A DNA stretch of 11,701 nucleotides, from contig CACYKX010000093.1 of the NCBI GenBank assembly GCA_902775075.1, positions 1 through 11,701 on the forward strand, given 5' to 3'. The notes below the pieces were generated by a model. That model had not been told where the DNA came from. It was given only the letters and a program-made list of their open reading frames with translations, and made no database searches. Positions within the stretch are counted from its first letter, which is position 1, and every line of letters starts with the position of its first letter. This document shows positions 1 through 5,475 of the stretch, piece after piece. Made by a program: the position numbers and the translations under genes. This stretch comes from an uncultured Prevotellaceae bacterium (GTDB lineage: Bacteria > Bacteroidota > Bacteroidia > Bacteroidales > Bacteroidaceae).

Positions 1-135
1 CTGTGATAACATCTCAATGAGTTCATTGCTAAGAACCTCGCCATACTTAACCATTGTTTCGAGGTTCTTCTGCTTCTCGTCTTGTGTGCTACTTTTTTCT
101 GTTGTCGTAGCTTCCAACATAGCACTCTTTGCCAT
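1..135 (-). CDS. Hypothetical protein, N-terminal 45 codons (truncated by window edge)
   Basis: An open frame starts with ATG at 135 and runs uninterrupted off the left edge, giving 45 residues beginning MAKSAMLEATTTEKSS. The visible part is hydrophilic, rich in Lys, Glu and Thr, and has no membrane segment. A helix-prone stretch ends in NELIEMLSQ. A Bacteroidetes-type promoter (-7 box at 194-201) lies about 60 nt upstream on the same strand, which supports a real gene start. I do not recognise a family from this fragment. Its promoter sits in a cluster of inverted repeats, so it may be a separately regulated unit and not part of the genes to its right. Confidence 0.5.
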   Translation of the reverse strand, partial: MAKSAMLEATTTEKSSTQDEKQKNLETMVKYGEVLSNELIEMLSQ

Positions 136-165
136 ATTTTTTTATATATTAGTGAATAAAAAATA

Positions 166-192
166 ACCAGAGACTTACTTGAAATCTCTGGT
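166..192. repeat. 8-bp inverted repeat overlapping the predicted transcription start of the left-edge gene
   Basis: ACCAGAGA at 166-173 is exactly complementary to TCTCTGGT at 185-192, with an 11-nt loop. The predicted start of transcription (about 187, seven nt past the -7 box at 194-201) falls inside the right arm. A repressor site is therefore more likely than an RNA hairpin, though a 5' leader stem-loop cannot be excluded. Confidence 0.45.
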
Positions 193-193
193 G

Positions 194-225
194 CAAAGAT
201 TCTGAATAACCTACCACATATACAA
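194..225 (-). promoter_or_regulatory. Bacteroidetes-type promoter for the left-edge gene
   Basis: On the minus strand, AATCTTTG (194-201) differs from TAnnTTTG by one base. It lies 21 bp downstream of a TTG (223-225), which matches the Bacteroidetes -33/-7 arrangement. The 9-bp inverted repeat CTGAATAAC/GTTATTCAG (202-210 and 226-234) brackets the spacer between the two boxes, so a dimeric regulator bound there would control this promoter. Confidence 0.5.
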
Positions 226-285
226 GTTATTCAGGAAGTAATTCAGCACGTAATTATTTGATAATCAATAGATGTTGAATTACTT
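202..285. repeat. Cluster of four GTWATTCAR elements forming two inverted repeats
   Basis: Copies of a 9-mer lie at 202-210 (inverted, CTGAATAAC), 226-234 (GTTATTCAG), 238-246 (GTAATTCAG) and 275-283 (inverted, TTGAATTAC). The first two form a perfect 9-bp inverted repeat with a 15-nt loop. The last two form a perfect 10-bp inverted repeat (236-245 with 276-285) with a 30-nt loop. The cluster fills the gap between the stop codon at 306 and the start at 135. It could be an operator array, a recombination site or a set of initiator-binding repeats. The outer repeat could also act as a weak terminator for the upstream gene, although no clear U-tract follows. Confidence 0.5.
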
Positions 286-305
286 GTTTTTTATCCCTAA
301 ATAAT

Positions 306-935
306 TCATCTATTTTTGTGTTTTTTCATGATTTCTTTGACCGTTTTGTACAAAATGTCGGCCTCGTAGGAAGGATTCTTATCACTCATTTTTGAAACGG
401 CAGATGTTCCCTTCCCATAGACCATCTGCAGAACAATTTTAAATTCATTCTTAGGCATCTTGGCTACACTATATAGGTGTGTGTCGAGAACATAGCCGAT
501 AAATGGACAGACGTATTTTATAGAGCCAGCAGTTTCAGCAGTAGCTCCTTTCAGGTATTCTTGTATCACGTAATCATAGTTACCCAGTAATTCATCCATC
601 ACCTTACAAAACCCTTTGCCATCCACATTATATATATATGTAGTAGTATAGCTTCTTGAATTATTCTGTTTCTGTTTGCCATTGTCCTTCTCGGCCTTCA
701 ACATTATTTCCTTCACCCGTTCAACAAAAACGACGGCTGGATTAATCTCCTCTTTTTCAGAAAGTGCACCTTCTCCTTTCTTTGTTTGAGTCGAACCCTT
801 TTCTTCCTCAAACTCAGCATCATCATTCGCTGGTTTACAGTTATAATAATTATGCTGATGCTCTACATGAGCATTATAGTTCCATATCATGGCAAACTGT
901 TGGATTGCCAACTGTTGACTGTCTTCGTTGTTCAT
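306..935 (-). CDS. Hypothetical protein, 209 residues
   Basis: An intact frame starts at ATG 935 and overlaps the stop of the preceding gene by 4 nt (ATGA), so the two are probably translationally coupled. The protein appears to have two parts. The N-terminal ~70 residues are low-complexity, with a His/Asn/Tyr-rich stretch (NAHVEHQHNYYN) followed by an acidic-to-basic linker. A folded part follows from about residue 65 (VFVERVKEIM...) to a Lys-rich C-terminus. There is no signal peptide and no membrane segment. I do not recognise the family. The N-terminal stretch loosely recalls small Bacteroidales accessory-element proteins with similar His/Asn motifs, but that is an impression only. A role in the neighbouring defence genes is not shown. 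Confidence 0.7.
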   Translation of the reverse strand: MNNEDSQQLAIQQFAMIWNYNAHVEHQHNYYNCKPANDDAEFEEEKGSTQTKKGEGALSEKEEINPAVVFVERVKEIMLKAEKDNGKQKQNNSRSYTTTYIYNVDGKGFCKVMDELLGNYDYVIQEYLKGATAETAGSIKYVCPFIGYVLDTHLYSVAKMPKNEFKIVLQMVYGKGTSAVSKMSDKNPSYEADILYKTVKEIMKKHKNR

Positions 936-1330
936 TTTGCTATTTTCAATTGTTCACGAGTGTTCATTTGAGGAATTGAGTAGTTGTTGTCCTGCTTGTC
1001 AACATTCTCGTTATAGTTGCCCACATGAGGAATGACAGTCTTTTTGTTAACCTTGTCACCCTTATTAATGGTAACATACTTATTCATAATAGGCTTGTTC
1101 TTCTTCTTGAACTTTTGAGGAATCTCGGCTATCTTGTCTGCAGCCTCTGGAGTCAGACGGCGACCAAAAATACGATAGCACATCAGTTCCATACGTTCTG
1201 CCTCTTCTCTATCTTCAAGGTCTTTGGCGTAATCAACAATCTGGTTAAGGGTGGCGGAGAGTACTCCACCACCAGAAATAGGTGCTTCTACACCTCTTTT
1301 TCCTTTGCTTTTATGCTGATTACGATTCAT
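932..1330 (-). CDS. Hypothetical basic protein, 132 residues
   Basis: The frame starts at ATG 1330 and ends in the ATGA overlap with the next gene. The N-terminus is strongly basic (MNRNQHKSKGKRG). A charged helical segment at about residues 28-75 contains DLEDREEAERMEL and RRLTPEAADKIAEIP. The polar C-terminal tail carries NKGDKVNKKTVIPHVGNYNEN, which echoes the His/Asn-rich start of the downstream protein and suggests the two act together. No catalytic motif is visible. It is separated from the AIPR gene by a hairpin (1359-1388). I see only a weak promoter-like stretch upstream, so it may be expressed by read-through or from a poorly conserved promoter. Function unknown. Confidence 0.65.
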   Translation of the reverse strand: MNRNQHKSKGKRGVEAPISGGGVLSATLNQIVDYAKDLEDREEAERMELMCYRIFGRRLTPEAADKIAEIPQKFKKKNKPIMNKYVTINKGDKVNKKTVIPHVGNYNENVDKQDNNYSIPQMNTREQLKIAK

Positions 1331-1358
1331 TGATTAAGGTAATTATATTCCACTATAA

Positions 1359-1388
1359 AGGCCGTACTCCCTTGTGTTAGCACGGCCT
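1359..1388 (-). terminator. Probable intrinsic terminator after the AIPR gene
   Basis: AGGCCGT (1359-1365) and ACGGCCT (1382-1388) form a perfect 7-bp GC-rich stem with a 16-nt loop. In the minus-strand RNA the stem is followed by UUUAU, a short U-tract. It sits 27 nt past the AIPR stop codon and before the next gene start at 1330, as expected for the end of the regulator-AIPR operon. The loop is long and the U-tract weak, so termination may be partial. Confidence 0.55.
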
Positions 1389-1414
1389 ATTTAAAGTCCA
1401 AACTAGGCTAATCA

Positions 1415-3487
1415 CTATTCTCCATCAAACAGTGTTGCTTGAGGCGTATAGCCTAAATCCTGCGACTTGTTGTAGATGTCCATTACATCTGTTATGATGT
1501 TGAATGGAAGTTTCTTGTCGGCATTTGCCAATGCGTAGGCATGATCCAGTTTCTTGCGTTCAAGTAGCGATAGTTTTTTGGCATCTTTACCCCAAATAGC
1601 CAACTGTCGCCACGTGTCAGCAGGTAGCTTCTCAAATTGCTCTATCTTGGCCTGACTTTCGGCTGTCAACTCTTCTTCATTAACTGCAAGAAGGGCTTTG
1701 TCAAGTTCTGGCAGTCCAACCATTCTCAATGTGATGTCCTTCCAGAATGTGTCCTTTTTCGCCTTTACGGAGGGGTTAAGACCTTCTTGTCCCAACTTCA
1801 TGTTGTACTTGTTGACAATATCTGCTGCCATTTCAATGAGTGGGCGCATCGAAGGATGTATCTCCTGATGGTTCCAGATGTAGTCCAAGTCAAGATTATT
1901 ACGTGATTTCCATGCCAACGTAGACATTACATAATTACAGATGATGTTAATATAGCCCTTTATTCCGTTTTGCTTGCAAATATCACCTATACTCTGGTAG
2001 ATGATAGCCTTAGCAATCAAGTGATGGAAATAATTTCTGTCAGCTACGATGCTGTCAGTTTTCAGCTGTGTCTTGTGGAAAAAATCAAAGCTCTGTTCAC
2101 CTCCCTTGCTTGCAATATCTGGGCGCATACCCCAAGCCATCTCCCACTTGGCAATGTCGGTTTTAGTGAAACGCTGTTTGCGAGGATGCTGAGTCACGAA
2201 GTCCCTTGCTCTCTTTGTACGAGGCTCACCTTTAGCATTGTCATACTGGCCACGCATGCGCTCAAAGAACCACTGGGTATTCCTTCTTGCAGAATTAGCA
2301 GGAGTCCATTCTGACTTAGAAAACTCATCGAGTCTTAGCATATATTCTATATTAGCAGCCAAATCAGATTCTTTGATCTGTGTTTGAGAATTGGCATAAC
2401 GAGCAATATCTGAAATAGCACCACTTTTCTTCTTTTCGTCCTCAAAGTTGATTTCAGAAATTTTCATAGTTACATAGGCATTCTCAAGATCAAAATTTCG
2501 AAGATACATATTATAAATGGTATTCGTAGTTTGACCGCCATTCACTATCTGCCAATTTGTTACATTTGTAATGTATCGCTTTCCACCATCATCTGTACGA
2601 AGATTAACTCTGTCTGCTGTACTCGATATGCCATTGTTGTATGCGAAGAACATGGCAGGGTCTTCTCTCAGGGTTTTAGCCATCCCCTTATTTACCTTGA
2701 TAGTACCGCCCAAATAATTTCTTACGTTCTTGTTAAGCAGTCGTGTCTTGTATTGTTTATATACCTTTGCCAATATAACAGCTGGCATAATTGCTAAATA
2801 TGACTTTACACCGCCATTCTCATTCATTTCCAAACACTCAATAGAGTTGGCAAACTCTGTCTCAAAATCAATATTGATGGCTCCGTCATGTACAGCGGCA
2901 ATCTCACTATTACGAATTGCGCAAATATCCCAAATATTAAACTCAAAATCATATTTGACATTACCAAACTCTATTTCTGATGAAGAATTGTAGTCGGCTT
3001 TTAATTGGCCGTTAGAGAGGACAAAGAATCTAATAAGAGAAATGTTCTTATTCTTAAACTCCTCATTGATGGTTCCTACAACTTCTGCTATTTCAGGATC
3101 TTCAGCAAGATACTTCTGGAACATCTTGTCATCCTTGATGCACTTGTTAAGGAAATGAGCCAATGCATTGTGCGCTTGGTCAATGCGGTTCTTTGTTAGT
3201 TCAGGCAGTCCCTCAGCTTCTATATAGATAGTAATAAAGAGGTCGAGAATGCCGGCTGACTCTGAATAGTCAAAAGCGTTAATCTTATAGTAGTCTGCCT
3301 CAGTAGGGCGAGTGCAGTCTTTGTTCACACAATAGAATAATTCAGGACTGACGGCAGCGCCTTCTTCCCTGATGTACTCCAACACGTCTTCTGTAAACTG
3401 CTGCTCTACAGAAGTGCCATTCTCTACAGCCGTCTGCTTGGTAAGGTCTGTAAAGTCTCTTGCGAAATCTTTCAAATTCAGTTCCAT
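1415..3487 (-). CDS. AIPR-family (abortive infection phage resistance) protein, 690 residues
   Basis: The family call rests on the conserved core LNKNVRNYLGG (about 251-261), FFAYNNGI (280-287) and QIVNGGQTTNTIY (313-325), followed by ISDIARYANSQT (358-369). All are typical of AIPR proteins, known from phage-resistance loci and often found beside C5 methyltransferases and Vsr. The N-terminal part carries a possible nuclease-like strand (SAGILDLFITIY, about 77-88), but I cannot identify a complete catalytic set. The frame extends to a TTG at 3493. I chose the ATG at 3487 (MELNLKDF). It begins 14 nt after the stop of the XRE regulator, so the two are almost certainly one transcript under the operator array at 3786-3861. 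It is full length, with no frameshift seen. The biochemical activity of AIPR proteins is not settled; a role as toxic effector or nuclease is inference. Confidence 0.88.
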   Translation of the reverse strand: MELNLKDFARDFTDLTKQTAVENGTSVEQQFTEDVLEYIREEGAAVSPELFYCVNKDCTRPTEADYYKINAFDYSESAGILDLFITIYIEAEGLPELTKNRIDQAHNALAHFLNKCIKDDKMFQKYLAEDPEIAEVVGTINEEFKNKNISLIRFFVLSNGQLKADYNSSSEIEFGNVKYDFEFNIWDICAIRNSEIAAVHDGAINIDFETEFANSIECLEMNENGGVKSYLAIMPAVILAKVYKQYKTRLLNKNVRNYLGGTIKVNKGMAKTLREDPAMFFAYNNGISSTADRVNLRTDDGGKRYITNVTNWQIVNGGQTTNTIYNMYLRNFDLENAYVTMKISEINFEDEKKKSGAISDIARYANSQTQIKESDLAANIEYMLRLDEFSKSEWTPANSARRNTQWFFERMRGQYDNAKGEPRTKRARDFVTQHPRKQRFTKTDIAKWEMAWGMRPDIASKGGEQSFDFFHKTQLKTDSIVADRNYFHHLIAKAIIYQSIGDICKQNGIKGYINIICNYVMSTLAWKSRNNLDLDYIWNHQEIHPSMRPLIEMAADIVNKYNMKLGQEGLNPSVKAKKDTFWKDITLRMVGLPELDKALLAVNEEELTAESQAKIEQFEKLPADTWRQLAIWGKDAKKLSLLERKKLDHAYALANADKKLPFNIITDVMDIYNKSQDLGYTPQATLFDGE

Positions 3488-3501
3488 AGTCAAATATTTT
3501 T

Positions 3502-3732
3502 TTAGTCCATTTCTTCAATAAGTTTACATAAGTCAGACAACTTCATGTCAAAAGCATGCGCTATTCTGTTTACAACGTCTAATGAGGGACGTTTTGCAAT
3601 TCCTGCTTCAAGTTTCTGATAATACCTGATAGTAAGGCCAGCCTCTTTCGCAATATCCTCTTGCGTGAGCTTGAAGTCAGTTCTGTTCCTTTGTTGAAGG
3701 ATGACATTTCTGAATTTTTCGTGTAGTTCCAT
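3502..3732 (-). CDS. XRE-family regulator resembling restriction-modification control (C) protein, 76 residues
   Basis: A single helix-turn-helix domain fills most of the protein: LTQEDIAKEAGLTIRYYQKLEAG at about residues 22-44, with the XRE pattern (Gln after the first helix turn, TIRYYQKLE recognition helix). Its length matches classical C proteins of type II restriction-modification systems (about 75-85 residues). An in-frame TTG at 3759 is excluded as the start because it lies inside the -7 box TATCTTTG. The ATG at 3732 (MELHEKFRN) leaves a leader of about 18 nt. Three palindromes phased by 30 bp precede the promoter and are probably its own operators, implying autoregulation. It is co-transcribed with the AIPR gene. 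Family assignment is firm; the C-protein role is inferred from size, context and operators. Confidence 0.88.
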   Translation of the reverse strand: MELHEKFRNVILQQRNRTDFKLTQEDIAKEAGLTIRYYQKLEAGIAKRPSLDVVNRIAHAFDMKLSDLCKLIEEMD

Positions 3733-3756
3733 AACTATTCTATTTGAATTATGGTG

Positions 3757-3788
3757 CAAAGATACAATATCAATCCAAAATGTTACAG
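3757..3788 (-). promoter_or_regulatory. Promoter of the XRE regulator-AIPR operon
   Basis: On the minus strand, TATCTTTG (3757-3764) is a perfect TAnnTTTG -7 box. A CTG (3786-3788), one base off the TTG -33 consensus, lies 21 bp upstream. The weak -33 element coincides with the first base pairs of operator site 1 (3786-3801), an arrangement suited to activation or repression by the regulator encoded just downstream. Confidence 0.75.
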
Positions 3789-3861
3789 AACTACTGTTCG
3801 TAAAGTGAAATTTTTGCGTACTATAGTTCGTGTTTATGATTCAAAACGAACGACAGTTCGT
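3786..3861. promoter_or_regulatory. Three-site operator array, 30-bp period (C-box-like)
   Basis: Three 16-bp elements share the form ACGAAC-N4-GTTCGT. Site 1 is 3786-3801 (CAGAAC TACT GTTCGT), site 2 is 3816-3831 (GCGTAC TATA GTTCGT) and site 3 is 3846-3861 (ACGAAC GACA GTTCGT, a perfect palindrome). Start-to-start distance is exactly 30 bp both times. The right half-site GTTCGT is invariant and the left half degrades toward sites 1 and 2. Site 1 overlaps the -33 region of the XRE-AIPR promoter; sites 2 and 3 extend upstream to 10 bp from the methyltransferase stop codon. In RNA, site 3 plus flanking ATTCAA/TTGAAT could also fold as a hairpin and help end the methyltransferase transcript. 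Confidence 0.75.
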
Positions 3862-3871
3862 CAAAATTGAA

Positions 3872-4879
3872 TTATAATTGTGTGAAAATGTGTTCGAAAA
3901 GGATGGTCACCAAATTGATGTCCCAACCATTTCCAGCCCTGAAACCCAGTTCAGAATAAGTCTGGTTCTCAGGATATTTGATTTCGCGCATTCTGCTGTT
4001 TATTCTGAAACCCATCAAACGGAAATGCTCGTCGATGGTCAACTTGCGAAAACGCTCCTGTCCATTTACCATTGGCTCCACAATGCGAACAACGTTGTGC
4101 TGTGGAGGAGTGACAGTCATGCAGATGCCGTCAGTTCTGATCTTGCGGTTGTAATAGTCATAGCACAATGGCACTGGCACATCAAACAATCCAATGTTAT
4201 GGATATCGTGTATGTGCGCCAGTTGCTGTGGACTACGATAAAGACTTTCGTCAGGGTTTGCATCCAAGAAATCCTTCAACTTACGACGGAGTTTTTTCTT
4301 GGGTGGTGTCAGTTCAAAACCTTCTGGCAAGGTTCCAAATGTACCAAATATCCAAAGGCGCAAACGATTTTGGGGAATTCCGTAGTCTTTGGAATTGATT
4401 AGGCGAGCCTGGCAGTCGTAGCCAATCCTTTTCAATTCAGACATAATCTTCAAGAACGTAGGACGCAGCTTCCCCGTGGTCAATCCTTGTACGTTTTCAA
4501 GAAAGATATATTGGGGGGTCTTGGTTTCACAGATTCTAATTATGTCAGCGAACAAAGTACCTCTGGCATCCAATTCCCCCTCTCTGCTTCCTGCCGTTGA
4601 GAATGGCTGGCATGGAAATCCACCAGTAAAGAGATTAAAGTCTGGCAAATCCCTTGCATCTATCTTTGTGATGTCGCCAAGACATTTCACTCCTGGGAAG
4701 TTCTTCTTATACAACTCAATAGCCTTAGGGTCTATTTCTGAAAATCCGATTGTTTCGTAGTCCAGGATACCTCTGCGTTTCAAACGACGTAAAGAGAACG
4801 ATGCACCGCCATAACCCGCGAAAGCCTCTAAGACCTGCAGATTCACTCGTTCCTTATTTCCCGTTCTCCCTTTTTTCAT
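3872..4879 (-). CDS. DNA (cytosine-5) methyltransferase, second system, 335 residues
   Basis: All main C5-methyltransferase motifs are present in order. They are the SAM-binding motif I VLEAFAGYGGASFSL (16-30), motif IV GGFPCQPFSTAG with catalytic Cys90, motif VI ENV (128-130), motif VIII QNRLRLWIFG (170-179), a target recognition region around 210-270 (including YDYYNRKIRTDG), motif IX RKLTIDEHFRLMGF (278-291) and motif X RAGNGWDIN (314-322). The last departs from the usual GNSV form. It is only distantly related to the EcoRII-type enzyme in this window, so its target should differ; I cannot name the target. The ATG at 4879 is 8 nt from the -7 box, implying a leaderless mRNA. A GTG at 4846 with AAGGA just upstream would give MNLQVLEAF and is a credible alternative. 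It has its own promoter and precedes the XRE-AIPR operon. Confidence 0.93.
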   Translation of the reverse strand: MKKGRTGNKERVNLQVLEAFAGYGGASFSLRRLKRRGILDYETIGFSEIDPKAIELYKKNFPGVKCLGDITKIDARDLPDFNLFTGGFPCQPFSTAGSREGELDARGTLFADIIRICETKTPQYIFLENVQGLTTGKLRPTFLKIMSELKRIGYDCQARLINSKDYGIPQNRLRLWIFGTFGTLPEGFELTPPKKKLRRKLKDFLDANPDESLYRSPQQLAHIHDIHNIGLFDVPVPLCYDYYNRKIRTDGICMTVTPPQHNVVRIVEPMVNGQERFRKLTIDEHFRLMGFRINSRMREIKYPENQTYSELGFRAGNGWDINLVTILFEHIFTQL

Positions 4880-4887
4880 TGCGGGTG

Positions 4888-4917
4888 CAAAGATACAAAA
4901 TAATTAGGAATTGACAG
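4888..4917 (-). promoter_or_regulatory. Promoter of the second C5 methyltransferase
   Basis: On the minus strand, TATCTTTG (4888-4895) is a perfect -7 box, with CTG (4915-4917) 19 bp upstream as a one-mismatch -33 element. Only 8 nt separate the box from the ATG at 4879, so transcripts would start at or a few bases before that codon. An AT-rich stretch containing AAAACGTTTT (4924-4933) lies just upstream and could act as an UP-like element or operator. Confidence 0.65.
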
Positions 4918-4947
4918 TATCTTAAAACGTTTTTTTAATAAAAATAT

Positions 4948-5469
4948 TCATTCCTCTGCAGCCATCGGCATCAGCTTGTCCTCTTCCTCCAATTGGGGAT
5001 ATGGAACGCTCTTGGCACCATGATCTTGCAACCATATATGGTTCAATGTAAACGCTATTGAATCTAATGTCTGTTCTCTTTGCTTAAGTTTCAACTCACA
5101 TTCCCAAATGGTTATGCAATGCCAGCCCATTTCAGCCAGTTTACGCTGTTCCTCCTTATCACGCTCCTTGTTCCTGCGAATCTTTGCCACCCAGAAATCA
5201 TGGTTTGTGTTTGGTATCTTGCAGCAGGCAGAACTCTCCATTGTCTTTGAATCCACAAGATGCCCATGCCAAAAACAACCATTGATGAAGATGCAAGTCC
5301 TGTATTTCCTCAGTACCATGTCTGGATGTCCAGGCAATCGTTTGTGATTTAATCGATACCTGAAACCACGTTTCCACAACCCTTTGCGCACAATCATTTC
5401 TGGCTTCGTATTCTTATTACGAATCGCCGCCATGTTCTTGCTGCGCTGGTGTGGAGTGAGGTGGTCCAT
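4948..5469 (-). CDS. vsr: Very short patch repair endonuclease (Vsr), 173 residues
   Basis: Vsr nicks DNA 5' of the T in T:G mismatches that arise by deamination of 5-methylcytosine, starting short-patch repair. Family features seen: LTPHQRSKNMAAI near the N-terminus (RSKNM signature), LPGHPDMVL with the metal-binding Asp50, FINGCFWHGH (61-70) with zinc-ligand Cys65 and His68, and GWHCITIWECEL (115-126). The position equivalent to E. coli Vsr His64 is Asn63. I believe that substitution occurs in other homologues, so it need not mean inactivity. The protein extends about 30 residues past the core with an acidic tail. It starts 6 nt after the EcoRII-type endonuclease stop, so it belongs to the CCWGG operon. 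Its natural substrate would be the mismatch at CCWGG sites methylated by the neighbouring enzyme. Confidence 0.93.
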   Translation of the reverse strand: MDHLTPHQRSKNMAAIRNKNTKPEMIVRKGLWKRGFRYRLNHKRLPGHPDMVLRKYRTCIFINGCFWHGHLVDSKTMESSACCKIPNTNHDFWVAKIRRNKERDKEEQRKLAEMGWHCITIWECELKLKQREQTLDSIAFTLNHIWLQDHGAKSVPYPQLEEEDKLMPMAAEE

Positions 5470-5475
5470 TACATA

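Noticed and set aside
764..1333. Plus-strand open frames opposite the two hypothetical genes
   Set aside because: They encode residue patterns typical of antisense reading (rich in Phe, Leu, Cys, His) and have no start signals. The minus-strand frames show an ATGA overlap and a normal composition.
3786..3861. Regular repeats at 30-bp spacing considered as a small CRISPR array
   Set aside because: Only 16 bp is shared, each unit is a palindrome overlapping a promoter, and there are no cas genes. Operators explain it better.
3878..4402. 174-codon plus-strand open frame
   Set aside because: It lies wholly opposite the second methyltransferase, whose motifs are all intact. It has no promoter and no recognisable protein features. 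The same applies to the other plus-strand frames opposite the minus-strand genes.
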